Part shown: in pieces, positions 46,335 to 54,707 of the stretch | Numbering within the stretch: position 1 is the first letter of the stretch | Layout of the letters: the number at the start of each line of letters is the position of its first letter | DNA from: Prosthecobacter vanneervenii | GTDB lineage: Bacteria; Verrucomicrobiota; Verrucomicrobiia; Verrucomicrobiales; Verrucomicrobiaceae | Length of the DNA: 64,000 nt | Direction of reading: 5' to 3' | Assembly: GCF_014203095.1 (NCBI RefSeq) | Contig: NZ_JACHIG010000016.1 | Coordinates: 1-64,000, forward strand | Program-made: the position numbers and the translations under genes | The notes under the pieces: generated by a model | Databases searched by the model: none | The model's input: the letters and a program-made list of their open reading frames with translations, nothing else | What the model was told of the DNA's origin: nothing

Positions 46335-47759
46335 CTACGCCAGAATGCCCTTCACCACCTTCGCGGGCTCGACGCCGGTGAGGCGGAAGTCGAGACCCTG
46401 CGCACGGAAGGTGAAGCGCTCGTGGTCGATGCCGAGCTGGTGCATCACGGTCGCGTGCAGGTCGCGGACATGGACGGGATTTTCGGCCACGTTGTAGCTG
46501 AAGTCATCCGTAGCACCGTAGGTGATGCCAGGCTTGATCCCGCCGCCGGCCATCCACATGGTGAAGCAACGCGGGTGGTGATCGCGGCCAGCCTCGGGGC
46601 TGTCCCACTTGCCCTGGCCTGCGACGCCCCGGCCAAATTCGCCGCCCCAGAGCACGAGGGTGTCATCGAGAAGGCCGCGCTGCTTGAGGTCTTTGATGAG
46701 TGCCGCGCTGGGCTGGTCGGTGTCGCGGCAGCGGGCGGTGCACCAGCTCGGGAGCCGGCTGTGGTGGTCCCAGTCAGGATGGAAAAGCTGGATGAAGCGA
46801 ACGCCACGCTCGGCGAGACGGCGGGCGAGGATGCAGTTGGCCGCATAACTTCCGGCGCGGCGTGAGTCGGGGCCGTACATGTCAAAGACGTGATCGGGCT
46901 CGTCGCTGAGGTCGGTCAGCTCCGGCACGCTGCTCTGCATGCGGTAGGCCATTTCATACTGGCGGATGCGGGTGGTGATCTCGGGGTCGTGCGTCTTCTC
47001 AAAGCGCATCTGGTTCAGCTCCGCGAGACCATCCAGCATGCCACGGCGCAGATGGCGTGGCAGGCCTTCGGGGTCGGTGAGATAGAGCACGGGGTCTTTG
47101 GAGTTGCGCAGCTTCACACCCTGATAGCGCGATGGGAGGAAACCGCTGCCCCAGTAATGATCGTAGAGCGGCTGGTCGCTCGGGCGCTGCATCTTGGAGA
47201 TGAGCACGAGGTAGTCGGGCAGGTTGCGGTTCAGGCTGCCGAGGCCGTAGCTGATCCATGAGCCCATGCTGGGGCGACCAGGGAGTTGGTGGCCGGTGAG
47301 AAATTGCGTCATGGCCGGCGCGTGGTTGATCTGGTCTGTCGTCATCGACTTGATGAAGCAGAGATCGTCCGCCACGCCCTGCAGGTGCGGAAGCCATTCG
47401 CTGATGGTGGCGCCGCTTTTGCCGCAGCGGCTGAACTGGGTGAGCCCCGGCAGGATGAGCTGCTTCTGGTTCGCCGTCATGGTGGTGAGGCGCTGGCCCT
47501 GCCGCACCGATTCCGGCAGCTCCGTTCCCGCCAGCCGCATGAGACCGGGCTTATGATCATAGAGCTCCAGCTGCGAAGGCCCGCCCGAATGCGTGAGGAA
47601 GATGACGCGCTTGGCCTTGGGTGCGAAATGAGGTAGCGAGGGAAGGCCCGGCACTTCCGGCTGCTCAGCGAGCGCGTGCAGCGCCATCGCGCCGACGGAG
47701 ATGCCGGTGCACTGGCCGAGGAAGTAGCGCCGTGTGGTGTTGAGGGAGGATTCACTCAT
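46335..47759 (-). CDS. DUF1501 family protein, Tat-exported, partner of the PSCyt protein
   Basis: 474 residues. Tat-type leader with TRRYFLGQC and a following hydrophobic stretch, then the DUF1501 domain: VIFLTHSGGPSQLELYDHKP, PSMGSWISYGLGS, WDHHSRLPSW and WGGEFGRG. Its start overlaps the end of the DUF1549/DUF1553 gene by 8 bases, the standard gene pair of Planctomycetes and Verrucomicrobia. The pair is thought to form an extracytoplasmic complex, but its reaction is unknown. The pair is oriented against the surrounding photolyase and TspO genes. Confidence 0.9.
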   Translation of the reverse strand: MSESSLNTTRRYFLGQCTGISVGAMALHALAEQPEVPGLPSLPHFAPKAKRVIFLTHSGGPSQLELYDHKPGLMRLAGTELPESVRQGQRLTTMTANQKQLILPGLTQFSRCGKSGATISEWLPHLQGVADDLCFIKSMTTDQINHAPAMTQFLTGHQLPGRPSMGSWISYGLGSLNRNLPDYLVLISKMQRPSDQPLYDHYWGSGFLPSRYQGVKLRNSKDPVLYLTDPEGLPRHLRRGMLDGLAELNQMRFEKTHDPEITTRIRQYEMAYRMQSSVPELTDLSDEPDHVFDMYGPDSRRAGSYAANCILARRLAERGVRFIQLFHPDWDHHSRLPSWCTARCRDTDQPSAALIKDLKQRGLLDDTLVLWGGEFGRGVAGQGKWDSPEAGRDHHPRCFTMWMAGGGIKPGITYGATDDFSYNVAENPVHVRDLHATVMHQLGIDHERFTFRAQGLDFRLTGVEPAKVVKGILA

Positions 47760-50655
47760 GGGTGATGGCTTCGTCGAGGTTGAGCACCAGGCTGGCCACG
47801 AGCGTGTGCGCGGCGAGTTCGGGTGTGGTTTGCAGCTTGCGGGCGTCTTCGGGATGGGCGCGGTAGTGGGCCAGTGCGCTGTCGAGTTCGCGCTCGAGTA
47901 CGGTCAGCTCCTTGGCGGTAGGCTGGCGGGTCAGGACGGACTGGCAGAGAAGCGGCAGGCGGTCTTCCGTCTTCGCGGCCAGCATGCGTTTGGCCAGTGC
48001 ACGGGAGGCTTCCATCATGGTCTCGTCATTGAGCAGGGTGAGTGCCTGCAGCGGTGTGTTGGTGCGGGTCATGGCCACCTCGCACACGCGGCGCTGGGCG
48101 CTGTCGAAGAGGAAGGTGGGGGCGATGCTGCGGCGCCAGAAGGCATACAGCGTGCGGCGGTGCTGAGCCGCGCCCTGGCTGGGCTCGTAGGTGAAGCGGC
48201 CCATGAAGATCTCCTCCCACACGCCATCCGGCTGGTAGGGGCGTACAGGTGGTCCGCCGAGGGCGGGATTGAGAAGGCCGGAGGAAGCGAGCGCGGCATC
48301 GCGGATCATCCAGGCAGGCAGGCGGAAGCGTGGGCCGCGTGAGAGCAGGAGGTTCTGAGGATCGAAGGCGTCTGTGCGGTCGGAGGACTGCTGATAGGTC
48401 GCGCTGGTGACGATGAGCTTGATCAGCTTCTTCACATCCCAGCCGTTTTCCATGAAATCCACGGCCAGCCAGTCGAGCAGTTCGGGGTGCGTGGGGCGCT
48501 GGCCTTGCAGACCAAAGTCATCCGGCGTGCGCACAAGACCAGCCCCAAAGAACATCTGCCAGATGTGGTTCACAAACACACGCGCGGTCAGCGGATTGTC
48601 CTTGGACGTGATCCACTTCGCGAGGCCAATACGATCCCGCGCCAGACCTGCGGGCCAGGGGGCGATAGCGGCGGGCACATCGCGCTGGACGACATCGCCT
48701 TTCTTGTCCCAGACACCGCGCACGAGCACGTTCGTCACACGCGGCTCTTTGCGCTCGGCCAGCACCATGACATTCAGTTTGCCGGCAGCGGCCTGAACTT
48801 CCTTGAGCTGCGCGGTGGCGCGATCCAGCGAAGCCTTGGCAAACTGGTAGGGAGTGTAGTCTTCCAGAAACTGCGCCATCAGGCGCTCGCTTTCGACTTT
48901 GCCAGCGGCAAGCTGTTCGAGAGGCGTGGGACCAAGCTCGCGCACAGCGGGGCCAGGTTGGTCGGTGGCGGAGACGCGGAAGCTGGCGATGTTGGCATCG
49001 CCATTCGTCGAGCGCTGGCGAAGTTCCAAAATCAGCTCCTCATCGCTCTCGAGTTCGAGGGGTTCGGCGAGGCCGTAGAGCGCGGTGTGCGGCTGGTCTT
49101 TGGGAAAGCCCTTGGTGGTCCAGCCATTGCGCGGGTCGTCATCCAGCGTGCCTTTCACATCGCCATACTCGCGGGCCTTGCCTTCGACTTTGGTGTCGGC
49201 CACGGCGCTTTTAACGAGGATGTCGCGGATCTGGGAGCTGCCTCTGCGTCGCACCTGCACCTTGATGTCGGTGAGGATGAATTCGCCATCTTTGCCGCGT
49301 GAGAGCACGCCGTTTTGCGGCAGCACTTCGAGCTTCAAGCCGGTGAGACGCGGCAGCTTGAGGACGGAGATGAGGCGGTAGTCGTCTTGTTTGGGATTTG
49401 GCCCGCTGGCAGAGACGATGCCGTCTTTCGCTTGAGCCAGCCTGGAGCCTTCCTCGGACTCCACCGCACCGTGAATGACATGCCAGGCCTGGAAACCGTC
49501 CTTCACTTCTTTCTGACGCTCGGTCAGCCATTGGGAGAAGGGCTTCTCCGCATCCGCCCTGGCTCTGGCCTCCACGGGCTTGCGGGCATCGACGAGCTTC
49601 TGGGACTCCTCCACCGCGCGCTTCGCATACGGTGACTGATAACTGAAATACGGCTGCGCCTTGGTGCCTGCAGAGCCGTCTTCGTCGATGCTGTTGAAGA
49701 AGGCGTTGAGGCCGTAGTAGTCGTGCTGGGAGATGGGGTCAAACTTGTGCGAGTGGCACTGCGTGCAGCCGAGCGTGAGGCCCAGCCAGACGGTGCCGGT
49801 GGTGTTCACGCGATCGATCACGTAGTCGATGCGGGATTCCTCCTTGTCACGGCCGCCTTCACCGTTGGTCATGTGGTTGCGGTGAAAGCAGGTGGCCAGT
49901 TTTTGCTCAGGTGTGGCATTGGGCAGCAGATCGCCGGCAAACTGCTCGAGCGTGAACTGATCGAATCGCTTGTTCGCATTGAACGACTCCACCACGTAGT
50001 CGCGCCAGGGCCAGTTGGTGCGCGAGGCGTCGGACTGAAAGCCATCAGTGTCCGAGTAGCGTGCGGCATCCAGCCACCACATGGCCATGCGCTCGCCGAA
50101 ATGCGGGGAAGAGAGGAGGCTGTCGGCTAGATGCTCGATGCTGGATGCTTGATTCTGGATGCTGGATGGAGGCAGGCCGGTGAGGTCGAAGGAGAGGCGG
50201 CGGCGCAGAACGTACTCTGGGGCTTTGGGGGAAAGCGTACGGCCTTCTTTCGCGAGGCGGGCTTTGACGAAGAAGTCCACTGGATGGCCTTCGATCTTGG
50301 CCTTCAATGGTTTTTCGAGAGACCAGTGCTTGCCCCATTTCGCCCCTTCGGCGATCCAGCGTTTTAGCAGCGCGATCTGCTCGGCCTTGAGCGCGGGCTT
50401 GTGTGACTTGGGCGGCGGCATGATCTCCTCGGGATCGGTGCTGACGATTCGGGCCATGAAGTCGCCGGACTTCAGCACCTCGCGTGCGCCTTCCGCCGTG
50501 TCGAGCCGCAGGTCGGCCTTGCGATGGCCCGCGTCCTGGCCGTGGCAGGAGAGACAGTTGTCCGAAAGCAGCGGTAGCACCTCGCGGCTGAAGCTCACCG
50601 GCTCCGCATGAGCGGAAAACGAGAGGGCGAGGAGTGGCAGCAGGTATTTCGACAT
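47752..50655 (-). CDS. PSCyt1/DUF1549/DUF1553 protein with two CxxCH motifs
   Basis: 967 residues with signal peptide (about 1-17; ATG 50655 chosen for it). The N-terminal planctomycete cytochrome C domain has C34-L-S-C37-H38. The DUF1549 domain follows and contains a second CxxCH in LGCTQCHSHKFDP. A middle beta-rich region (about 400-610) and a C-terminal DUF1553 domain (about 680-930, with NPLTARVFVNHIWQMFFGAGLV and MTRTNTPLQALTLLND) complete it. It presumably binds haem and works with the coupled DUF1501 protein in the periplasm. A 42-bp heptamer repeat lies inside the DUF1549 coding part and encodes a serine/glutamine-rich insertion. Confidence 0.9.
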   Translation of the reverse strand: MSKYLLPLLALSFSAHAEPVSFSREVLPLLSDNCLSCHGQDAGHRKADLRLDTAEGAREVLKSGDFMARIVSTDPEEIMPPPKSHKPALKAEQIALLKRWIAEGAKWGKHWSLEKPLKAKIEGHPVDFFVKARLAKEGRTLSPKAPEYVLRRRLSFDLTGLPPSSIQNQASSIEHLADSLLSSPHFGERMAMWWLDAARYSDTDGFQSDASRTNWPWRDYVVESFNANKRFDQFTLEQFAGDLLPNATPEQKLATCFHRNHMTNGEGGRDKEESRIDYVIDRVNTTGTVWLGLTLGCTQCHSHKFDPISQHDYYGLNAFFNSIDEDGSAGTKAQPYFSYQSPYAKRAVEESQKLVDARKPVEARARADAEKPFSQWLTERQKEVKDGFQAWHVIHGAVESEEGSRLAQAKDGIVSASGPNPKQDDYRLISVLKLPRLTGLKLEVLPQNGVLSRGKDGEFILTDIKVQVRRRGSSQIRDILVKSAVADTKVEGKAREYGDVKGTLDDDPRNGWTTKGFPKDQPHTALYGLAEPLELESDEELILELRQRSTNGDANIASFRVSATDQPGPAVRELGPTPLEQLAAGKVESERLMAQFLEDYTPYQFAKASLDRATAQLKEVQAAAGKLNVMVLAERKEPRVTNVLVRGVWDKKGDVVQRDVPAAIAPWPAGLARDRIGLAKWITSKDNPLTARVFVNHIWQMFFGAGLVRTPDDFGLQGQRPTHPELLDWLAVDFMENGWDVKKLIKLIVTSATYQQSSDRTDAFDPQNLLLSRGPRFRLPAWMIRDAALASSGLLNPALGGPPVRPYQPDGVWEEIFMGRFTYEPSQGAAQHRRTLYAFWRRSIAPTFLFDSAQRRVCEVAMTRTNTPLQALTLLNDETMMEASRALAKRMLAAKTEDRLPLLCQSVLTRQPTAKELTVLERELDSALAHYRAHPEDARKLQTTPELAAHTLVASLVLNLDEAITHE
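50130..50171. repeat. Heptamer tandem repeat (GATGCTN, six copies) inside a coding region
   Basis: Six head-to-tail 7-bp units: GATGCTC, GATGCTG, GATGCTT, GATTCTG, GATGCTG, GATGGAG. Five are close matches and the last is degenerate. Total 42 bases, which keeps the reading frame of the minus-strand PSCyt gene and encodes SSIQNQASSIEHLA-like sequence, in a place where relatives go from LTGLPP to the next helix. It resembles the short tandemly repeated heptamers known in some cyanobacteria. Confidence 0.85.
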
Positions 50656-50688
50656 GAGACGCAACATGCTGAAACCAACGCGCTTGAA

Positions 50689-50703
50689 CATGCAGGGTGC
50701 ATG
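50689..50703. promoter_or_regulatory. Inverted repeat in the divergent PSCyt/TspO promoter region
   Basis: CATGCA-GGG-TGCATG is a perfect 6-bp inverted repeat with a 3-base centre, in the 135-base spacer between the divergent PSCyt gene and the TspO gene. It is a possible operator. A GATAAT lies just downstream at about 50715-50720 and could be a -10 element for TspO. Confidence 0.35.
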
Positions 50704-50790
50704 CATTGGCTTTGGATAATCCTGAGATTTTTACGTGCAACCGCACTCTGGACGGCGATCAGAGACGTATCTGGCAGCAGCCATTTACTC

Positions 50791-51270
50791 ATGAGCAAGC
50801 CTCTCTCCAAACTGCAATCCGGCCTCGCGCTGGCCGGATTCGTCGTCGTCACCTTCTGTGCTCCGCTGCTGAGCGTGGTTGCGGGCTCCATGCCAGGAGC
50901 CTGGTATGCGGCGCTGCACAAACCCACATGGAATCCGCCGGCGTGGGTGTTTGGCCCCACGTGGACGCTGCTCTACACGCTGATGGCGGTGGCGGCGTGG
51001 CTGGTGTGGAAGCGCGCTGGCTTTTCAAAGCCCCTGCTGTTTTACTTTGTGCAGCTGGCGCTGAATGCAGCCTGGACGCCGATCTTCTTCGGCTTCCACT
51101 GGCTGGGAGTCTCAGTGGCGGTGATCGTGGCGCTGTGGCTCATGATTGCGGTCACGCTGGTTGCATTCCATCGCGTGCGCAATGCCGCAGGCTGGCTGCT
51201 GGTGCCGTATCTGATGTGGGTGTCCTTTGCTGCGGTGCTGAACGTCACTATCTGGCGGCTGAATGGTTGA
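50791..51270 (+). CDS. tspO: TspO/MBR family tryptophan-rich sensory protein
   Basis: 159 residues with five hydrophobic helices. Family-typical residues are W-Y-x-x-L-x-K-P-x-W in the first loop (GAWYAALHKPTWNPPAWVFGPTW), LNAAWTPIFF and the closing PYLMWVSFAAVLNVTIWRLN. TspO binds or degrades porphyrins and takes part in light- and oxidative-stress responses. The ATG at 50791 starts right before helix 1. DUF3253 follows after only 6 bases, so these genes form an operon; with the nearby photolyase, SRPBCC and SDR this fits a photoprotection set. Confidence 0.93.
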   Translation: MSKPLSKLQSGLALAGFVVVTFCAPLLSVVAGSMPGAWYAALHKPTWNPPAWVFGPTWTLLYTLMAVAAWLVWKRAGFSKPLLFYFVQLALNAAWTPIFFGFHWLGVSVAVIVALWLMIAVTLVAFHRVRNAAGWLLVPYLMWVSFAAVLNVTIWRLNG

Positions 51271-51276
51271 GAATCC

Positions 51277-51564
51277 ATGATGAAACCTGCACAAGCATGC
51301 TCAAAGCCTGCGGTGGTGGATGCGGCCGCCATTCGTGAATGCCTGCTGCGTCTGGCGGCGGGCCGGGGCGAGGGGGCCACCTACTGCCCCTCAGAGGCGG
51401 CGCGGCAGCTCAGCCGGGACTGGCGCCCGCTGATGCAGCCGGTGCGCGAGGTGGCGGCAGTGCTAGTGGATGAAGGGCTGCTGGTCTGCACACAGAAGGG
51501 CGTGCCTGCGGATCCGCTGGCCGCGCGTGGACCGATCCGGCTGGCGAGACCGGCAAAGGACTAG
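51277..51564 (+). CDS. DUF3253 protein
   Basis: 95-residue soluble protein with a winged-helix-like pattern: AAIRECLLRLAAGRGEGATYCPSE, DWRPLMQPVREVAAVL, LVCTQKGVPADP and RGPIRLAR are the family-typical blocks. Function unknown; the family often occurs near photolyase and SDR genes. It lies 6 bases after tspO, so it is almost certainly cotranscribed. An ATG at 51280 is an equally good start. Confidence 0.8.
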   Translation: MMKPAQACSKPAVVDAAAIRECLLRLAAGRGEGATYCPSEAARQLSRDWRPLMQPVREVAAVLVDEGLLVCTQKGVPADPLAARGPIRLARPAKD

Positions 51565-51615
51565 CGTGCTCCTTGTGGAATCTACCTGGCAGCCATGCGC
51601 GTAACCCGATCCTGC

Positions 51616-52080
51616 ATGGCTGTGCACACCTTGTTTCATCAGCAGATCATCCCCGCGCCGCTGCCGGAGGTGTGGGCGTTTTTTTCCAATCCGCGAAACC
51701 TTTCCCGCATCACGCCGCCTGGGATGGGCTTCTCCACGGAAGAGAAAGATCTGCCGGACGCCATTCGGCCCGGGCTCATGATCACGCACCGGCTGCGGCC
51801 TCTGCTGGGAATTCCCATGACATGGCTCACGGAGATCACGCATGTGGTGGAGGGCAGGCGCTTTGTGGATGAGCAGCGCGTGGGGCCGTATGCGGTATGG
51901 CATCATGAGCATGACTTTGAGGACCTCGGCGATGGCCGCACGCAAACGACCGACCGCGTGACGTATGTGATGCCTTTCGGCCCGCTGGGAGAGCTGGCGC
52001 ATCCATGGCTGGTGGCACCGGAGCTCAAGCGCGTCTTTGCGCACCGAGAGAAAGCAATGCGGGAGATTTTCCCCGGCTGA
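51616..52080 (+). CDS. SRPBCC-fold protein of the photolyase-associated type
   Basis: 154 residues, START/SRPBCC lipid- or ligand-binding fold. The N-terminal HTLFHQQIIPAPLPEVWAFFSNPRNLSRITPPGMGF is a hallmark of the subgroup commonly encoded beside bacterial photolyases and SDR genes. No catalytic residues can be named. The ATG at 51616 is chosen over 51595 because the family begins at this point. It follows the DUF3253 gene by 51 bases on the same strand. Confidence 0.85.
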   Translation: MAVHTLFHQQIIPAPLPEVWAFFSNPRNLSRITPPGMGFSTEEKDLPDAIRPGLMITHRLRPLLGIPMTWLTEITHVVEGRRFVDEQRVGPYAVWHHEHDFEDLGDGRTQTTDRVTYVMPFGPLGELAHPWLVAPELKRVFAHREKAMREIFPG

Positions 52081-52160
52081 GGTTTGGGAGAGTCCACGCA
52101 GCACCGAGTGCCGTATCTGCTGGCTGACTTTCCACACCACACTCCCAAAACAAAACGCGC

Positions 52161-52979
52161 ATGAGTTCCAAAAAATGGCTGATCACCGGATGTTCGAGCG
52201 GCTTTGGCCGGGCGATTGCAGAGGCGGCGCTGGCGGCCGGGCAGAAGGTCATCGCCACAGCGCGTGATGTGCGCAGCATCGCGGATCTGGAAAAGCCAGG
52301 CAGCTGCGAGGTCATGGCGCTGGACATCACGGATGAGGCGAATATCCGCGAAGTGATCGCGGCGGCGGGAGCGCTGGATGTCATCGTGAACAACGCGGGC
52401 TATGGCCTGATCGGTGCGGTGGAGGAATGCAGCGACGAGCAGATCCGCCGCAGTCTGGAGACGAATTTCTTCGGCCCGCTGAACGTCATCCGCGCAGCGC
52501 TCCCGATGCTGCGGGTGCAGAAGCGCGGGCACATCGTGAACATCAGCGCAGCGGCGGCCATTTCGAACTACCCGGGCTTCGGCATCTACGGCGGGGCCAA
52601 GGCGGCGCTGGAGATGATGAGCGAGAGCCTGCGGCTGGAGCTGGCGCCTCTGGGCATCCACGTGACGCAGGTGCAGCCGGGGCCGTTCCGCACGGATTTC
52701 ATCGCACGCGGTTTGGAAAAGGCCGCCACGCAGATCGCCGACTATGATGGCAGCGCACGGAAATTTGCCACCTTTCTCGAAACCGTGAACGGCAAGCAGC
52801 CCGGCGATCCGGCGCGCGCCGCGCAAGCCATTGTGAAAATGGTGCTGGATGGCGAGCCCCCGCCACGCCTGCCGCTGGGCAAGTATGTGGTGAAGAAGAT
52901 GCGGGACAAAGCCGCAGCCCTCACACGCGAGGCAGAGCGCTGGGGCGACGTGGCTGGGGCGACGGATTTTTCCGGCTGA
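52161..52979 (+). CDS. SDR oxidoreductase with altered catalytic serine
   Basis: 272 residues. Cofactor loop TGCSSGFG starts at residue 9; the NNAG motif is at 77-80; Y143 and K147 form YGGAK. The catalytic serine, normally 13 residues before the Tyr, aligns with A130 (preceded by S129), so activity may be altered or use the neighbouring serine. Otherwise it resembles the SDR type found with photolyase/SRPBCC genes. It ends the tspO-DUF3253-SRPBCC-SDR run (80-base gap from the SRPBCC gene). Confidence 0.85.
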   Translation: MSSKKWLITGCSSGFGRAIAEAALAAGQKVIATARDVRSIADLEKPGSCEVMALDITDEANIREVIAAAGALDVIVNNAGYGLIGAVEECSDEQIRRSLETNFFGPLNVIRAALPMLRVQKRGHIVNISAAAAISNYPGFGIYGGAKAALEMMSESLRLELAPLGIHVTQVQPGPFRTDFIARGLEKAATQIADYDGSARKFATFLETVNGKQPGDPARAAQAIVKMVLDGEPPPRLPLGKYVVKKMRDKAAALTREAERWGDVAGATDFSG

Positions 52980-53052
52980 TCCTGTAGCCTGCATAGGGGA
53001 TGATCGTTTGTTCGACTTGCACGTGGATGCAGCGTAAGAAAGCCCTGCCTGC

Positions 53053-54093
53053 ATGAAAATCCCCGTATCCTATGATCTGAACGGCCGCCGCCGTTGCCTG
53101 TTGGTGCAGGACGGAGAGACCATTAGCATCGGCCGTGGAGCGGCCTGCAGCATTCAGGTGAGCGGAGAGGCTGTGGCAGAAGTGGAACTGACCGCCCAGC
53201 TCGTGAACCGCTGCGAGGTTGCGGTGGTGTACCCCGTCAATGGCGGCGTGCCCTACGCGCAGCCACTGCCATGGAAGACGACGCTGGGCGGCACCGAGGT
53301 GCAAATCATTCGGCCTGCCAGACCGGTGGCGGATGCGGTTGCCTCTGAGGAGAGAGCCATGGTGGTGCAGGGGCTCACCGAAGGAGAGATGCCGGTGATC
53401 CTGCGTCAGGATGAGCCGCTGCTGGTGGGTTCTGGCGCAGAATGCCAGTTGGTGATTTCAGATGCGGGCTGCCCGCCTTGCTTGCTGGCCCTTTGGGCGG
53501 CACCTGGAGGCAAAGTGCAGCTTCAGCTATTGGATGATTGCGCTACTGTGGGCTGGCTAGGACGTGCGGGCGAGAAGGAGGCGGTGCTGGAGCCTCCGCT
53601 GAGCCTGAGCATTAATGGCCGCATGCTCCTCATGAACAACAGCGCTGCGGCATCTGCCCAAGCTGTAGTAGCCAGACCTTTCATGCCAGGTACGTCGGTC
53701 ATGCCCAAAGTGTCCGCCGTTCTCCCCAAGAGTGCAGACAGCGGCCCGAAGATCATTTCCAAACAAGCGCAGGCGGAGGTACCCAAAGAAGAGGCTGCCA
53801 GACCGGGCCAAAAGACTATCCTGCATGTGGAGGCGCCGGCCCATCGCCCGGTGGTGCTGCAGCAGGCCAAGGCTCTGGCCACCTCTGAAGCGGCACCGCT
53901 GACCATGGAGGAGGCGCAAAAGGCCCACACCAAAACCGTGAGCCCCACCGCCTTCATCCTTTTCAGCTGGCTGCAGGTGGGAATGACGTATGCCGTGGCG
54001 TTTCTGCCGCAGCAGACTTTCCAGCTATGGGCTGCTGCCGGGGGCCTGCTGGCGCTGACGCTGCTGCTGGGACTGGCTGCACTGCTGAAGTGA
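53053..54093 (+). CDS. Membrane protein with two FHA-like domains
   Basis: 346 residues. The N-terminal domain (about 1-85, VQDGETISIGRGAACSIQVSG) and a second one (about 105-195, RQDEPLLVGSGAECQLVIS) both resemble forkhead-associated domains, although the usual R-S-N-H phosphothreonine residues are not fully kept. A proline/alanine-rich linker (about 200-295) leads to two C-terminal membrane helices (about 300-320 and 325-345). It could be a phosphoprotein-scaffolding membrane protein. It is 80 bases upstream of the ECF sigma gene; no Ser/Thr kinase lies in the window. Confidence 0.65.
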   Translation: MKIPVSYDLNGRRRCLLVQDGETISIGRGAACSIQVSGEAVAEVELTAQLVNRCEVAVVYPVNGGVPYAQPLPWKTTLGGTEVQIIRPARPVADAVASEERAMVVQGLTEGEMPVILRQDEPLLVGSGAECQLVISDAGCPPCLLALWAAPGGKVQLQLLDDCATVGWLGRAGEKEAVLEPPLSLSINGRMLLMNNSAAASAQAVVARPFMPGTSVMPKVSAVLPKSADSGPKIISKQAQAEVPKEEAARPGQKTILHVEAPAHRPVVLQQAKALATSEAAPLTMEEAQKAHTKTVSPTAFILFSWLQVGMTYAVAFLPQQTFQLWAAAGGLLALTLLLGLAALLK

Positions 54094-54173
54094 GTGGTGA
54101 GGCAGCATGCGGCTGGTTTTTTCCACGCCGGTGTCATACAACACGATGGCCCGCGGCACTCAGCGGGAAATGA

Positions 54174-54707
54174 ATGGAACGCTCCATCGCCGACCAGCTC
54201 GAAACTCTGCATCCCGACGCCTTTGGCTGGGCGCTGCACTGCTGCGCTGGAAACCATGCGCGGGCGGAGGACGTGCTGCAAAACGCCTATCTCAAGCTGG
54301 CGCGGGAGCAGGCGTGGCACGACGGCCGCTCTGCTTTCAAAACCTGGTGGTTCGGAGTCATACGCCTCACTGCGCACGAGGAGTTTCGGCGGCTGCGCTA
54401 TCGCGAATCCTTGCTGGGCAGGCTGCTGCTGCAGATCTCCGGCCAGGAGCACGACCCCCGGCCCTCCCCTTCCCGCAAAATGGAGATGGACGAGCGCGCG
54501 GCGGAACTGCGGCGCTGCCTGGCTCAGCTGCCTGCACGGCAGGCGGAGGTGCTGCATCTGGTCTTCTATCAGGATCTGACACTCACCGAAGCGGCGGAGG
54601 TGATGCGTGTGAGCATCGGCTCCGTGCGCCAACATTATGAACGCGGCAAGGCGCGCCTGCGCAGCCTGCTGCAACCGGATACCACTCATGAAAGCCAACC
54701 CCGATGA
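54174..54707 (+). CDS. ECF-type RNA polymerase sigma factor
   Basis: 177 residues. Region 2 (about 12-80) includes GNHARAEDVLQNAYLKLAR and FKTWWFGVIRLTAHEEFRR. Region 4 (about 118-165) includes LPARQAEVLHLVFYQDLTLTEAAEVMRVSIGSVRQHYERGKARLR. It directs transcription of an extracytoplasmic stress regulon. Its last 20 bases overlap the next gene, a single-pass membrane protein, and a CpxP-like protein follows: an arrangement like sigma/anti-sigma/periplasmic-sensor operons. Confidence 0.92.
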   Translation: MERSIADQLETLHPDAFGWALHCCAGNHARAEDVLQNAYLKLAREQAWHDGRSAFKTWWFGVIRLTAHEEFRRLRYRESLLGRLLLQISGQEHDPRPSPSRKMEMDERAAELRRCLAQLPARQAEVLHLVFYQDLTLTEAAEVMRVSIGSVRQHYERGKARLRSLLQPDTTHESQPR

